64,000 nucleotides of DNA from Blautia hansenii (GCF_013304445.1 NZ_JAAITA010000001.1:310001-374000); one strand, 5' to 3'. Counted from the first letter of the stretch, positions 51,350 through 61,424 are shown. The notes: a model not told the origin generated them from the letters alone. Made by a program: numbers and translations.

Positions 51350-52381
51350 TCAGCAGAGTTCTGCAATGGTATAGATGAGTTTTTCGGTATCTTCCCAGCC
51401 AAGGCAGGGGTCTGTGATAGATTTGCCGTAAACGTGGTCAGGACCGATTTTCTGGCTTCCTTCTACCAGGTAACTTTCAATCATAACGCCTTTTACCAGA
51501 TTACGGATATCCGGGGAGACCAGACGACTGTGGAGTACTTCTTTTACAATGCGAATCTGCTCCTTGAATTTTTTGCCGGAGTTGGAGTGGTTGGCATCAA
51601 TGATGGCAGCAGGATTTGCCAAGTCTTTTTCCCGGTACATATCCAGAAGACGCTGCAAATCTTCGTAATGATAGTTGGGAATCGTATTGCCATGTTTGCT
51701 GACGGCGCCTCTTAAAATGGTGTGGGTCAGAGGATTTCCCTCAGTAGCCACTTCCCAGCCTCTGGAGATAAAATCGTGTCCGGCTTGTGCTGCAATCACA
51801 GAATTTATCATAACGGAGAAATCACCGCTGGTAGGGTTTTTCATACCTGCCGGAATGTCCAGGCCGCTGACCATAAGGCGGTGCTCCTGATTTTCTACAG
51901 AACGGGCGCCGATGGCAACGTAGGAAAGTAGGTCAGAAAGATAATGCCAGTTATCGGGATAAAGCATTTCGTCAGCGGAAGTCAGACCTGTTTCGGCAAG
52001 AGAACGCAGGTGCATTCTGCGAATAGCCAGAATACCGGCCAGAACGTCAGGCTTAGCTTCCGGGTCAGGCTGATGCAGCATGCCTTTATAGCCCTCGCCT
52101 GTGGTGCGCGGTTTGTTGGTATAAATACGGGGTACCAGTACCACACGTTCTTTTACTTTTTCCTGCAGACGGGCCAGGCGGTTGGTGTATTCGCAGACAG
52201 ATTCCTCGTTGTCTGCAGAGCAGGGACCTACAATGACAAGAAATTTGTCTGATTTTCCGGTGAAAATATCCTGAATCATGGTATCACGGATGGCTTTCGC
52301 TTTTTTTAATTTTTCGGGTACCGGAATTTGTTCTTTGACTTCATCCGGGGTGGGGAGTTGTTTGATGAATGAAAAACTCAT
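51350..52381 (-). CDS. aroF: 3-deoxy-7-phosphoheptulonate synthase (DAHP synthase, class I AroFGH type)
   Basis: A 343-residue enzyme joining phosphoenolpyruvate and erythrose-4-phosphate, the first step of aromatic amino acid synthesis. Key segments are VIVGPCSADN (metal-binding Cys), VPRIYTNKPRTTG, SVENQEHR-type SGLDIPAGMKNPTSG, and DANHSNSGKK. This is the E. coli-like AroFGH class, in which aromatic amino acids usually inhibit the enzyme. AAGGAG precedes ATG 52381. The leader is short and no T-box is visible. Confidence 0.96.
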   Translation of the reverse strand: MSFSFIKQLPTPDEVKEQIPVPEKLKKAKAIRDTMIQDIFTGKSDKFLVIVGPCSADNEESVCEYTNRLARLQEKVKERVVLVPRIYTNKPRTTGEGYKGMLHQPDPEAKPDVLAGILAIRRMHLRSLAETGLTSADEMLYPDNWHYLSDLLSYVAIGARSVENQEHRLMVSGLDIPAGMKNPTSGDFSVMINSVIAAQAGHDFISRGWEVATEGNPLTHTILRGAVSKHGNTIPNYHYEDLQRLLDMYREKDLANPAAIIDANHSNSGKKFKEQIRIVKEVLHSRLVSPDIRNLVKGVMIESYLVEGSQKIGPDHVYGKSITDPCLGWEDTEKLIYTIAELC

Positions 52382-52425
52382 GGCAGTCTCCTTTGTATTT
52401 CGTAATCAATATTCTTCAAAACCAA

Positions 52426-52454
52426 ATTATAATACAAGAAAACAGTATTGTCGA
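52426..52454 (-). promoter_or_regulatory. Sigma-A promoter of aroF
   Basis: On the minus strand TCGACA (52454-52449), a 17-base spacer and TATAAT (52431-52426). Confidence 0.85.
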
Positions 52455-52490
52455 TAGTTTTGCACAAAATACTTCAAAACTTTAAAGCGA

Positions 52491-53810
52491 TTATGTATGA
52501 AAATAATCGCGAAGAAAATAAACAGACAAAAGTGTGGACAAAAGTTCGCTGACAATCAGTCCCCAAAGGTATCCGATAATGCCGTATTTTGGAATGACCA
52601 GGCAGACAAATGCCAGACGGACTCCAAGCCCCAGGGTATTCAGCAGGAAACTCTGGTTTACCAGCCCCAGACCATTTAAAATGCCGCCCAGGGTACCGGA
52701 GAGGTACAGGCAGGGACAGATAAAGGACAGGATTTTGATAAAGGTTCCGGCAAACTCGCTTTTGAAAAGAAGCAGCCCCAGGAAATTGCCTGCAAAATAG
52801 AAAAAGGCAGTAGACGCTGCCCCTAAAAGCAGACAGTATTTCATAGAAAGAAAGATACTGCGCCGGATGTGGTTGCGGTTGCCAACAGCCTGCTGCTCGG
52901 CTACAGAGGGAAGCAAAACCGTAGAAACGGCGTTGGTAATAGCAGAGGGAAAGAGTATCAGCGGCAGAGCCATTCCGGTGAGAGTCCCATAGACAGAAAG
53001 GGCAGAGGCATTGTCCAGTCCATACAGCCTAAGATGTCCGGGGATGAGCACAGACTCGATACTGTGCAGCAGATTGACTAAAAGCCGGTTGCAGGTCAGA
53101 GGAAAGGAGAGACAGACAATGGCTTTTATATCTGCAAAAGGCGATTTCATAAAGCGCAAAGAATATTGCTGTTTCTTATAATCCAAAAGAATAAAAAATC
53201 CGGAGAACACCATGGAGGCCAGTTCTCCGCCCAGAAGTCCGCTGACAGCCAGGGCGGGTGTAGGGGAAATTCCTTGTTCTGTCTGAATAAGAAAAAGAAG
53301 ATAGGAAGTGCCAATACGAGCGCACTGTTCCAGAAGCTGCGCAGCAGCCGGAACGGCCAGTTTTTTCCGGGCAAAGCAGTAGCCGTTGACACAGGCATGA
53401 AAAGTTCCCATGGGAATGGAAAGAGCCATGATTTTTAAAAGGGGAGTACAGCTTTCTTCCAAGAGAATGTGCACTGCAAACCAGGAGGCATGACGGTACA
53501 GGAAAAAAGAGGACAGCAATGCAATCAAAACGGACAGGAAGGTGGAAAGGAGAAAAATATCTCTGGCTCCCTGCTCGTCTTTTAAGGCAGCTCTTGCGGC
53601 TGTAAATCTGGAGATTGCGGTCTGAATCCCTCCTACAGAGAGGGCAAAACACAGGGTATGGATGGGGAAAATAAGCTGGTAGATTCCCATGCCCTGCGCA
53701 CCAATCACCTGGGAGAGGAATATTCTATAAATAAATCCCAGAATTTTTGTCAGGAATCCGGAGAGGGTTAAGAGCAGGGTTCCTTTTAAAAGCAGATGCC
53801 TGTCGTTCAT
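52491..53810 (-). CDS. spoVB: SpoVB-like lipid flippase (MOP/PST superfamily)
   Basis: A 439-residue membrane protein with about 12-14 helices. The N-terminal KGTLLLTLSGFLTKILGFIYR is the usual opening of SpoVB/YkvU/MurJ-like proteins, and the pattern IGAQGMGIYQLIFP is conserved in SpoVB. In Bacillus SpoVB is needed for spore cortex formation, probably by moving a lipid-linked precursor. Paralogues are common in Clostridia, so a general flippase role is also possible. Divergent from the Rrf2 gene. Confidence 0.85.
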   Translation of the reverse strand: MNDRHLLLKGTLLLTLSGFLTKILGFIYRIFLSQVIGAQGMGIYQLIFPIHTLCFALSVGGIQTAISRFTAARAALKDEQGARDIFLLSTFLSVLIALLSSFFLYRHASWFAVHILLEESCTPLLKIMALSIPMGTFHACVNGYCFARKKLAVPAAAQLLEQCARIGTSYLLFLIQTEQGISPTPALAVSGLLGGELASMVFSGFFILLDYKKQQYSLRFMKSPFADIKAIVCLSFPLTCNRLLVNLLHSIESVLIPGHLRLYGLDNASALSVYGTLTGMALPLILFPSAITNAVSTVLLPSVAEQQAVGNRNHIRRSIFLSMKYCLLLGAASTAFFYFAGNFLGLLLFKSEFAGTFIKILSFICPCLYLSGTLGGILNGLGLVNQSFLLNTLGLGVRLAFVCLVIPKYGIIGYLWGLIVSELLSTLLSVYFLRDYFHT

Positions 53811-53857
53811 AGTTTCACCGATTTTTCCTTTTTCCTAAATATATTCCCAAAAGGTGC

Positions 53858-53886
53858 TTGACAGAACAGAGGAAAGGTGATATTCT
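53858..53886 (+). promoter_or_regulatory. Sigma-A promoter of the Rrf2-nifS-nifU-mnmA operon
   Basis: TTGACA at 53858-53863, a 17-base spacer and TATTCT at 53881-53886. Confidence 0.85.
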
Positions 53887-53902
53887 ACTTCCAGATTAGA
53901 AA

Positions 53903-53921
53903 TCCGACTAAAATAGTAGGA
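53903..53921 (+). promoter_or_regulatory. Candidate Rrf2/IscR operator
   Basis: TCCGACTA-AAA-TAGTAGGA is an 8-3-8 inverted repeat with one mismatch, about ten bases after the predicted transcription start. It is the right size for a dimeric Rrf2 protein, and the gene it precedes encodes one. Confidence 0.7.
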
Positions 53922-53940
53922 ATTGAAAAGAGGCGATAAA

Positions 53941-54393
53941 TTGAAACTTTCCACAAAGGGCAGGTATGGTCTGCGGGCGATGATTGACCTGGCGCTGTAT
54001 AGTGATGAAGAGGCAGTGTCCATACAAAGTATTTCTGCCAGACAGAACATTTCCGACAATTATCTGGAACAGCTTGTGCGCAAGCTGAAGAAAGAGGGAC
54101 TGGTGGTCAGCGTCCGGGGAGCCCAGGGTGGTTACAGACTGGCAAAGCCGGCAGATGAAATTTCGGTAGGAGATGTGCTAAGAGCTTTGGAGGGCAGCCT
54201 GGAGGCAGTTTCCTGCGGCGAGGGAAATAACCTTCACTGTCAGGGAGAAGACTTATGCGTGACCCGGTATGTCTGGCAGAGAATTAATCGAAGTATTCAG
54301 GAAACAGTGGATTCCATTATGATAAGCCAACTGGTAGAAGAAAGCCGCAAGGTGCGGGAAAAAGGACAAATTAAAGTGCAAAAATGTGATTAA
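53941..54393 (+). CDS. Rrf2-family Fe-S-type regulator (IscR-like)
   Basis: A 150-residue winged-helix regulator. The N-terminus KLSTKGRYGLRAMIDLAL and the helix-turn-helix ISDNYLEQLVRKLKKEGLV are typical. Three Cys in CGEGNNLHCQGEDLC sit where IscR holds its cluster, although the first spacing is seven residues and E. coli IscR has five. It starts at TTG 53941, with AGAGG about seven bases ahead; TTG 53923 overlaps the operator. As first gene before nifS-nifU it is probably an autoregulator of Fe-S cluster assembly. Confidence 0.9.
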   Translation: MKLSTKGRYGLRAMIDLALYSDEEAVSIQSISARQNISDNYLEQLVRKLKKEGLVVSVRGAQGGYRLAKPADEISVGDVLRALEGSLEAVSCGEGNNLHCQGEDLCVTRYVWQRINRSIQETVDSIMISQLVEESRKVREKGQIKVQKCD

Positions 54394-54408
54394 TAGGAGA
54401 TGAAGATT

Positions 54409-55602
54409 ATGAAGACGAGAATTTATCTGGATAATGCAGCAACTACAAAGACTTCTAAAGAAGTAGTAGATGCCATGCTTCCTTATTTTACAGAGGATTA
54501 CGGAAATCCTTCCAGTATTTACGAAATTGGACAGAGAAGTAAAGAGGCTATTACAAAGGCCCGTGAGCAGATTGCACAGGTGATTGGCGCAAAAACGGAA
54601 GAAATTTATTTTACCGCAGGCGGCAGTGAGTCTGACAACTGGGCGTTAAAGGCGGCTTTTGAAGCATATTCAGGCAAGGGCAATCACATCATTACTACGA
54701 AAATTGAGCACCATGCGATTTTGCATACCTGCGAATATCTGGAAAAACAGGGCGCCAGAATCACCTACCTGGATGTAGATGAAAACGGTCTGGTAGATTT
54801 GGAGGAACTGCAGAAAGCCATCTGTCCAGAAACAATTCTGATTTCTGTTATGTTTGCCAACAATGAAATCGGAACCATTGAGCCGGTGAAGGAAATCGGT
54901 ATGATTGCAAAAGAACATGGGGTACTTTTCCATACCGACGCAGTACAGGCATTTGGTCAGGTTCCCATTGATGTAAACGAGATGAACATTGATATGTTAA
55001 GTTCCAGTGCCCATAAGATTAACGGACCCAAGGGAATCGGCTTTCTCTATATCCGCAAGGGCGTGAAAATCCGTTCTTTTGTACACGGCGGTGCCCAGGA
55101 AAGAAAGAGAAGAGCCGGAACGGAAAATGTACCGGGAATTGTAGGTTATGGTGTGGCTGCCAAAAGAGCGGCAGAGAGCATGGAAGAGCGCACAAAAAAG
55201 GAAAGAGAACTGAGAGATTATCTTATTGAGAGAGTCTTAAAAGAGGTTCCTTATGTAAAATTAAACGGAGACCCGGTAAAACGTCTTCCGAATAATATGA
55301 ATTTCAGTTTCCGGTTTATCGAAGGGGAATCCCTGCTGATTATGCTGGATATGAAAGGAATTGCAGGTTCCAGTGGTTCTGCATGTACTTCCGGTTCCTT
55401 AGACCCTTCTCATGTACTTCTGGCTATCGGCCTGCCTCATGAGATTGCACACGGTTCTCTGCGTCTGACTCTTGGGGAAGACATTACGAAGGAAGACTTG
55501 GATTACACTCTGGAGCAGATAAAAGAAATCGTGGGAAGACTGCGGGAACTGTCCCCGTTATATGAAGATTTTGTAAGAAAACAGGAAAAACAGAAACAGT
55601 AA
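54409..55602 (+). CDS. nifS: Cysteine desulfurase NifS/IscS
   Basis: A 397-residue PLP enzyme that takes sulfur from cysteine for Fe-S clusters and tRNA thiolation. PLP is bound at Lys203 in SSAHKINGPKG; the persulfide-forming Cys326 is in GSACTSGS. It begins YLDNAATT. ATG 54409 is preferred to ATG 54400 because GGAG lies nine bases ahead of it. nifU and mnmA downstream are its natural sulfur acceptors. Confidence 0.96.
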   Translation: MKTRIYLDNAATTKTSKEVVDAMLPYFTEDYGNPSSIYEIGQRSKEAITKAREQIAQVIGAKTEEIYFTAGGSESDNWALKAAFEAYSGKGNHIITTKIEHHAILHTCEYLEKQGARITYLDVDENGLVDLEELQKAICPETILISVMFANNEIGTIEPVKEIGMIAKEHGVLFHTDAVQAFGQVPIDVNEMNIDMLSSSAHKINGPKGIGFLYIRKGVKIRSFVHGGAQERKRRAGTENVPGIVGYGVAAKRAAESMEERTKKERELRDYLIERVLKEVPYVKLNGDPVKRLPNNMNFSFRFIEGESLLIMLDMKGIAGSSGSACTSGSLDPSHVLLAIGLPHEIAHGSLRLTLGEDITKEDLDYTLEQIKEIVGRLRELSPLYEDFVRKQEKQKQ

Positions 55603-55643
55603 GAAAAATAAGAGAATTTTTTGAATAAACGGAGGAATTTATT

Positions 55644-56087
55644 ATGTACAGTGAAAAAGTTATGGACCATTTTCAGAATCCAAGAAATGTAGGAGAAATC
55701 GAAAATGCCAGTGGTGTGGGTACTGTAGGCAATGCAAAATGTGGAGATATTATGCGTATCTATCTGGATATTGACGAAAACCAGATTATCAGAGACTGTA
55801 AGTTCAAAACCTTTGGATGCGGTGCAGCAGTGGCCACTAGCAGCATGGCAACAGAACTGGTAAAAGGAAAAAACATTCAGGAAGCACTGCAGATAACCAA
55901 TAAAGCGGTTATGGAAGCGCTGGACGGACTTCCGCCAGTGAAGGTGCACTGTTCTTTGCTGGCAGAAGAGGCTATTCATGCAGCATTATGGGATTATGCG
56001 GAAAAGAATGGAATCAAAATCGAGGGACTGACCAAACCGAAATCTGACATTCATGAGGGCGAAGAGGAAGAAGAGGAAGAATATTAA
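55644..56087 (+). CDS. nifU: Fe-S cluster scaffold NifU/IscU-like protein
   Basis: A 147-residue scaffold with the three cluster Cys residues: Cys33 in AKCGD (with Asp35), Cys59 in FGCGAA and Cys103 in VHCS. The C-terminus is a run of Glu. There is no second NifU domain, so it is the IscU-like core. GGAGG precedes ATG 55644. Its stop codon shares one base with the mnmA start codon. Confidence 0.95.
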   Translation: MYSEKVMDHFQNPRNVGEIENASGVGTVGNAKCGDIMRIYLDIDENQIIRDCKFKTFGCGAAVATSSMATELVKGKNIQEALQITNKAVMEALDGLPPVKVHCSLLAEEAIHAALWDYAEKNGIKIEGLTKPKSDIHEGEEEEEEEY

Positions 56088-57172
56088 TGGCAAAGAAAAA
56101 GGTAGTGGTAGGGATGTCCGGCGGTGTGGATTCCTCTGTGGCAGCCTGGCTTTTGAAACAGCAGGGGTATGATGTTATTGGCGTTACCATGCAGATATGG
56201 CAGGAGGAAGACCGGGAGTTTCAGGAAGAAAACGGGGGCTGTTGCGGTCTGAGCGCCGTAGACGATGCCAGAAGAGTAGCTCAAGTGCTGGATATTCCCT
56301 ACTACGTCATGAATTTCAGAAAAGAGTTTAAAGAAAATGTCATTGATTACTTTACCAGAGAGTATCTGGAGGGCAGAACACCCAATCCCTGTATCGCCTG
56401 TAACCGTTATGTGAAATGGGAGTCCCTTTTAAAGAGAAGTCTGGATATTGGCGCCGATTACATTGCTACCGGACATTATGCCAGAGTGGAACAGCTGCCA
56501 AACGGCAGGTATGCTATCCGCAATTCGGTTACTGCAAAAAAAGACCAGACCTATGCGCTTTATAATCTGACACAGGAACAGCTTTCCAGAACATTGATGC
56601 CGGTGGGAGACTACACAAAAGACGAAATCCGCCGTATGGCAGAGGAAGCCGGACTTCCCGTGGCACATAAAAAGGACAGTCAGGAAATCTGTTTTGTGCC
56701 GGATAATGACTATGCAGGTTTTATTGAGGAGCATACAGGCAGAAAAACAGAAAAGGGTAATTATGTCCTGGAAGACGGCAGTGTTATCGGGCAGCACCAG
56801 GGAATTATCCATTACACCATTGGCCAGAGAAAAGGTTTGAATCTTGCCATGGGTCATCCCGTTTTTGTGACGGAAATCCGTCCTGAGAGCAACGAGGTAG
56901 TCATTGGAGAAAATGAAGATTTATTCGTATATAGTCTGCTTTGCGACAGGGTGAATTTTATGGCCATGGAAAAGCTGGAGGAGGGCAGAAATCTTACAGC
57001 AAAAATTCGTTATAATCATTCGGGTGCACCTTGTACACTAAAGGATGCAGGTGACGGAAAGGTAATAGTGACTTTTCAAGAACCTCAAAGAGCCATCACG
57101 CCGGGACAGGCTGTCGTCTTTTATCAGGGCGAATATGTGGCAGGAGGCGGCATTATTCTGGGAAAAGCATAA
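56087..57172 (+). CDS. mnmA: tRNA-specific 2-thiouridylase MnmA
   Basis: A 361-residue enzyme that thiolates U34 of tRNAs for Lys, Glu and Gln. The PP-loop GMSGGVDSS is at residues 9-17; catalytic Cys102 is in NPCIACN and the second Cys202 in DSQEICF. It receives sulfur from a cysteine desulfurase, which explains the operon with nifS. Starts at ATG 56087, overlapping the nifU stop. Confidence 0.96.
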   Translation: MAKKKVVVGMSGGVDSSVAAWLLKQQGYDVIGVTMQIWQEEDREFQEENGGCCGLSAVDDARRVAQVLDIPYYVMNFRKEFKENVIDYFTREYLEGRTPNPCIACNRYVKWESLLKRSLDIGADYIATGHYARVEQLPNGRYAIRNSVTAKKDQTYALYNLTQEQLSRTLMPVGDYTKDEIRRMAEEAGLPVAHKKDSQEICFVPDNDYAGFIEEHTGRKTEKGNYVLEDGSVIGQHQGIIHYTIGQRKGLNLAMGHPVFVTEIRPESNEVVIGENEDLFVYSLLCDRVNFMAMEKLEEGRNLTAKIRYNHSGAPCTLKDAGDGKVIVTFQEPQRAITPGQAVVFYQGEYVAGGGIILGKA

Positions 57173-57188
57173 AGAATAGGCAGATAAG

Positions 57189-57239
57189 AAAAAGGGTTGC
57201 TGTATCAGAGGAAAATCGTCTGATACGGCAGCCTTTTTG
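57189..57239. terminator. Bidirectional terminator after mnmA
   Basis: AAAAAGGGTTGCTGTATCAGA (57189-57209, one base over twenty is avoided here by naming its core GTATCAGA) pairs with TCTGATACGGCAGCC (57219-57233), followed by TTTTT. It serves mnmA and the convergent PHP gene. Confidence 0.92.
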
Positions 57240-57256
57240 AGACTGGAAATTTGGTT

Positions 57257-58057
57257 TTAAAGCTTTATAAATTCCGGTTTTCTCTTTTTGAAAATGGTAT
57301 AATACCGGAATCCACAGGCTTTTAGCAGTTCGCCCATTTTTGGAAAATCGTAAGCCATATGTTCCGGTGCATGGCCGTCAGAGCCCAGCGTCAGAATTTC
57401 CCCTCCCAGTTCCCGGTAGCGAGTCAGAATATCCTCTGTGGGGTTTGGGTGACCCAGTCCATATTTAAAGCCCGCACTGTTACATTCCAGTCCAATGCCC
57501 TTTTCAATCAGAGTTTTGAGAATTTCGTCCAGAATATCCCTGTAAGCCCGGTAAGAATAATCTTTGTTTTTCTCAGGGCCGTAGCGTACCACATAGTCAA
57601 TATGCCCACAGGTATCAAAGCAGGAGAACGTTTTCAGGTTTTCCAGAACCACTTCAAAATACCGATGGTAGGCCTGGTACTGGGTTCTGCCCTCATAAAA
57701 ATCTTTCTTATAGGGGTCCAGACGGTCGGCTACATGGACGGAGCCGATGAGAAAGTCAAAGTCAGAAGAAGTGGCAAGGGTCGGAATTTCCTTTTTTAAA
57801 TGAGGCTGAAGTCCCATTTCGAGACCGAAAAACACAGAGATGGTATCTGCGTATTTTTCTTTCAGTTCCCGGCAGATTTTTTCGTAGGCAGGCAAATCAA
57901 CCAGAAAGTTCAGCTCTCCCGGGGGAAAATCCAAATCCATATGTTCTGTAAAGCAGATACCGGGAAGCCCCAGGGCAATGCCTCTTTGAATCATGGACTC
58001 CATAGGAGCCTGGCTGTCACTGGAAAAAGAGGTATGCAGATGAAAATCATAATACAT
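57257..58057 (-). CDS. PHP-domain phosphatase, histidinol-phosphatase (HisJ/HisK) type
   Basis: A 266-residue metal-dependent phosphoesterase. Metal ligands are visible in DFHLHTSFSSDS (N-terminus), FTEHMD, GLEMGL, GSVHV, CGHIDY and SDGHAP. Close relatives remove phosphate from histidinol phosphate, but PHP proteins of this size also have other substrates and no other his gene is near, so the specific role is an inference. AAAGGAG precedes ATG 58057. Confidence 0.85.
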   Translation of the reverse strand: MYYDFHLHTSFSSDSQAPMESMIQRGIALGLPGICFTEHMDLDFPPGELNFLVDLPAYEKICRELKEKYADTISVFFGLEMGLQPHLKKEIPTLATSSDFDFLIGSVHVADRLDPYKKDFYEGRTQYQAYHRYFEVVLENLKTFSCFDTCGHIDYVVRYGPEKNKDYSYRAYRDILDEILKTLIEKGIGLECNSAGFKYGLGHPNPTEDILTRYRELGGEILTLGSDGHAPEHMAYDFPKMGELLKACGFRYYTIFKKRKPEFIKL

Positions 58058-58095
58058 GGCAAAACTCCTTTACTGTAAAATATGCTTTTTTCTAC

Positions 58096-58125
58096 ATTAT
58101 AAACGCTGATTTGCAGGGGTTTCAA
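58096..58125 (-). promoter_or_regulatory. Sigma-A promoter of the PHP phosphatase gene
   Basis: On the minus strand TTGAAA (58125-58120), an 18-base spacer and TATAAT (58101-58096). Confidence 0.8.
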
Positions 58126-58176
58126 GTGGTATTACAGGAAATTGCTATTTCATAAAAAGGAATTTTGAAAATAGAC

Positions 58177-58205
58177 TTGAATTTTTGGATAAAAACAGGT
58201 ACAAT
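58177..58205 (+). promoter_or_regulatory. Sigma-A promoter of gap
   Basis: TTGAAT at 58177-58182, a 17-base spacer and TACAAT at 58200-58205. Confidence 0.85.
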
Positions 58206-58222
58206 ATGGACAAGGTTGATGT

Positions 58223-58266
58223 TTCTTTAACGAAGTTAGGCTTTAAAGCTAAACTCTGTTAAAGAA
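58223..58266 (+). other. Long hairpin in the gap leader
   Basis: TTCTTTAAC (58223-58231) pairs perfectly with GTTAAAGAA (58258-58266). Inside, GTT/AAC and the palindrome GCTTTAAAGC continue the structure after a three-by-three internal loop. It starts about ten bases after the predicted transcription start and is not followed by T residues. It could be an operator or a stabilising 5' structure. Confidence 0.65.
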
Positions 58267-58306
58267 CTCCCATATAAATCAATCACTTTTAGGAGGAATG
58301 AAAATC

Positions 58307-59326
58307 ATGGCAGTAAAAGTAGCAATTAATGGTTTTGGACGTATTGGACGTCTTGCATTCAGACAGATGTTCGGAGCAGAAGGATTTGAAATCGTTGCAA
58401 TCAACGACTTAACATCTCCAGCTATGTTAGCTCACTTACTGAAATATGATTCTACTCAGGGTAGATATGAATTAGCTGATAAAGTAACAGCAGGTGAAGA
58501 TTCCATCACAGTTGACGGAAAAGAAATCAAAATTTACGCAAAAGCTAATGCAGCTGAACTTCCTTGGGGAGAAATCGGTGTAGACGTAGTTCTGGAGTGT
58601 ACAGGATTCTACACATCTAAAGACAAAGCACAGGCTCACATTGATGCAGGCGCTAAGAAAGTTGTTATTTCCGCTCCGGCTGGAAACGACCTTCCTACCA
58701 TCGTTTACAATGTAAACCATGAAACATTAACAGAAAATGACAACATCATTTCTGCAGCTTCCTGTACAACAAACTGCTTAGCTCCTATGGCAAAAGCATT
58801 AAATGACTTAGCTGAAATCCAGTCCGGTATTATGTGCACAATTCACGCTTACACAGGCGATCAGATGACACTGGACGGACCACAGAGAAAAGGTGATTTA
58901 AGACGTTCCCGTGCAGCAGCAGTAAACATTGTTCCTAACAGCACAGGTGCTGCAAAAGCTATCGGATTAGTTATTCCTGAATTAAACGGAAAATTAATCG
59001 GCGCTGCTCAGCGTGTACCGACACCTACAGGTTCTACAACAATCTTAACAGCAGTTGTAAAAGGAAACGTTACAAAAGAACAGATTAACGATGCTATGAA
59101 AGCAGCAGCTACAGAATCTTTCGGATACAACACAGATGAAATCGTATCCAGTGATATCGTTGGTATGAGATTCGGTTCTCTGTTCGACGCTACACAGACA
59201 ATGGTTCTTCCATTAGACAACGGCACAACAGAAGTTCAGGTTGTATCATGGTATGACAACGAAAACTCTTACACAAGCCAGATGGTTAGAACAATCAAAT
59301 ACTTCGGAAAATTATTAAACAAATAA
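58307..59326 (+). CDS. gap: Glyceraldehyde-3-phosphate dehydrogenase
   Basis: A 339-residue NAD-dependent glycolytic enzyme. The NAD motif is NGFGRIGR (8-15) and the catalytic Cys153 is in [15 protein letters not shown] 58307 is chosen because AGGAGG lies ten bases ahead; ATG 58298 is one base from it. Codon use is strongly biased (many TTA, ACA and GCA codons), as expected for a very highly expressed gene. A strong terminator follows. Confidence 0.97.
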   Translation: MAVKVAINGFGRIGRLAFRQMFGAEGFEIVAINDLTSPAMLAHLLKYDSTQGRYELADKVTAGEDSITVDGKEIKIYAKANAAELPWGEIGVDVVLECTGFYTSKDKAQAHIDAGAKKVVISAPAGNDLPTIVYNVNHETLTENDNIISAASCTTNCLAPMAKALNDLAEIQSGIMCTIHAYTGDQMTLDGPQRKGDLRRSRAAAVNIVPNSTGAAKAIGLVIPELNGKLIGAAQRVPTPTGSTTILTAVVKGNVTKEQINDAMKAAATESFGYNTDEIVSSDIVGMRFGSLFDATQTMVLPLDNGTTEVQVVSWYDNENSYTSQMVRTIKYFGKLLNK

Positions 59327-59353
59327 TTTCAAGTATTTATAAAGGCTCAGGAA

Positions 59354-59393
59354 GGGGTCCGGTCTATTGTGGGCCGGACCCCTTTCGTTTTTT
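59354..59393 (+). terminator. Terminator between gap and pgk
   Basis: GGGGTCCGG (59354-59362) pairs with CCGGACCCC (59374-59382), followed by TTTCGTTTTTT. I see no good promoter between it and pgk, so pgk probably depends on readthrough. Confidence 0.9.
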
Positions 59394-59429
59394 CAGACCC
59401 GAAGAATAAGGAAAAGGAGGCATTTTTTA

Positions 59430-60623
59430 ATGCTCAATAAAAAATCAGTTGACGATATTAACGTAAAAGGAAAAAAAGTCCTGGTTCGCTGTGACTTTAA
59501 CGTACCCTTACAGGAAGGTAAAATTACAGATGAAAACCGCCTGGTAGCAGCTCTTCCTACGATTAAAAAATTGATTGCTGACGGCGGCAAAGTAATTCTC
59601 TGCTCCCATCTTGGGAAACCGAAGGGAGAAGCAAAACCGGAATTATCTCTTGCCCCGGTTGCAAAACGTCTGTCTGAATTATTAGGACAGGAAGTAACAT
59701 TTGCAGCTGATCCGGAAGTGGTAGGACCAAACGCAAAAGCAGCGGTAGACGCTATGAAAGACGGCGAAGTTGTTTTACTGGAAAACACGCGTTACAGAGC
59801 AGAAGAGACAAAGAACGGAGAAGCTTTCTCAAAAGAACTGGCCTCTCTTTGCGATGTATTTGTAAACGACGCATTCGGTACAGCACATCGTGCACACTGC
59901 TCTAACGTAGGTGTTACACAGTTCGTTGACACAGCAGTAGTAGGCTACTTAATGCAGAAAGAAATCGATTTCCTGGGAAATGCAGTGAACAATCCGGAAA
60001 GACCATTTGTTGCAATTCTTGGAGGCGCAAAGGTTTCCAGCAAGATTTCTGTTATCAACAACCTGCTTGATAAAGTGGATACTTTAATCATTGGCGGAGG
60101 AATGGCTTATACTTTCTCCAAAGCAGCAGGCGGAAACATTGGTATTTCTCTGTGTGAAGATGATTATTTACAGTATGCCCTTGATATGCAGAAAAAAGCA
60201 AAAGAAAAAGGCGTGAAATTACTTCTTCCTGTAGACCACAGAATCGGAGATGCTTTCTCCAATGACTGCAACATCCAGATTGTTAAGAGCGGCGAAATCC
60301 CAGAAGGATGGGAAGGTATGGATATCGGACCTGAAACAGAAAAACTTTTCTGTGACGCGGTAAAAGACGCAAAAACAGTTGTATGGAATGGACCAATGGG
60401 CTGCTTTGAAATGCCGAACTTTGCACACGGAACAGCAGCAGTGGCAAAAGCACTGGCTGAAACAGATGCAACAACTATCATCGGTGGCGGTGACTCTGCA
60501 GCAGCTGTAAATATTCTGGGATATGGCGACAAAATGACACATATTTCCACAGGCGGCGGTGCTTCTTTGGAATTCCTGGAAGGAAAAGAACTCCCAGGCG
60601 TTGCAGCAGCAAACGATAAATAA
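59430..60623 (+). CDS. pgk: Phosphoglycerate kinase
   Basis: A 397-residue two-domain kinase making ATP from 1,3-bisphosphoglycerate. N-terminal [19 protein letters not shown] and the C-terminal GGGDSAAAV nucleotide loop are conserved. ATG 59430 has AAGGAGG nine bases ahead; a longer frame upstream runs into the gap terminator and is not real. Confidence 0.97.
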   Translation: MLNKKSVDDINVKGKKVLVRCDFNVPLQEGKITDENRLVAALPTIKKLIADGGKVILCSHLGKPKGEAKPELSLAPVAKRLSELLGQEVTFAADPEVVGPNAKAAVDAMKDGEVVLLENTRYRAEETKNGEAFSKELASLCDVFVNDAFGTAHRAHCSNVGVTQFVDTAVVGYLMQKEIDFLGNAVNNPERPFVAILGGAKVSSKISVINNLLDKVDTLIIGGGMAYTFSKAAGGNIGISLCEDDYLQYALDMQKKAKEKGVKLLLPVDHRIGDAFSNDCNIQIVKSGEIPEGWEGMDIGPETEKLFCDAVKDAKTVVWNGPMGCFEMPNFAHGTAAVAKALAETDATTIIGGGDSAAAVNILGYGDKMTHISTGGGASLEFLEGKELPGVAAANDK

Positions 60624-60674
60624 GTCAGGGTCGGGCTTTAAAAGACACCAAATATAAGAAAGAAGGTTATTCCC

Positions 60675-61424
60675 ATGGCAAGAAGAAAAATTATTGCTGG
60701 AAACTGGAAAATGAACATGACTCCAAGTGAGGCTGTTGAACTGGTAAACACATTGAAACCACTGGTGGCAAATGAAGAAGTAGACGTGGTATTTTGTGTT
60801 CCTGCTATTGATATTGTACCGGTTGTAGAAGCTGTAAAAGGCAGTAACATTCAGGTGGGTGCAGAAAATATGTACTTTGAAGAAAAAGGCGCTTACACAG
60901 GCGAAATTTCACCAAACATGTTAGTAGATGCAGGTGTAAAATATGTCATTTTAGGACATTCCGAGAGAAGAGAATATTTCGGTGAAACAAACGAAGACAT
61001 TAACAAAAAAATGCACAAAGCATTTGAGCACGGTTTAGTACCGATTATGTGCTGCGGCGAAACTCTGGAACAGAGAGAGCAGGGCGTAACTATGGACTTT
61101 ATCCGTCAGCAGGTAAAAGTTGGATTCCAGGGAATTACTGCAGAGCAGGCGAAAGAAGCGGTTATCGCTTATGAGCCAATCTGGGCTATCGGAACAGGCA
61201 AAACAGCAACTACAGAGCAGGCACAGGAAGTTTGCAAGGCTATCCGTGCATGTATTGCAGAAGTGTATGACGAAGCAACTGCAGAAGCTATCCGTATTCA
61301 GTACGGCGGTTCTGTAAATGCTGCAACAGCTCCGGATTTATTTGCACAGGCAGATATCGATGGCGGTTTAGTTGGCGGCGCTGCATTGAAACCAGATTTC
61401 GGTAAAATCGTAAACTATAAATAA
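60675..61424 (+). CDS. tpiA: Triosephosphate isomerase
   Basis: A 249-residue TIM barrel. Catalytic residues are Lys12 (GNWKMN), His95 (LGHSERR) and Glu167 ([11 protein letters not shown]). It completes the gap-pgk-tpiA glycolytic unit, 51 bases after pgk. AGAAAGAAGG precedes ATG 60675. Confidence 0.97.
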   Translation: MARRKIIAGNWKMNMTPSEAVELVNTLKPLVANEEVDVVFCVPAIDIVPVVEAVKGSNIQVGAENMYFEEKGAYTGEISPNMLVDAGVKYVILGHSERREYFGETNEDINKKMHKAFEHGLVPIMCCGETLEQREQGVTMDFIRQQVKVGFQGITAEQAKEAVIAYEPIWAIGTGKTATTEQAQEVCKAIRACIAEVYDEATAEAIRIQYGGSVNAATAPDLFAQADIDGGLVGGAALKPDFGKIVNYK

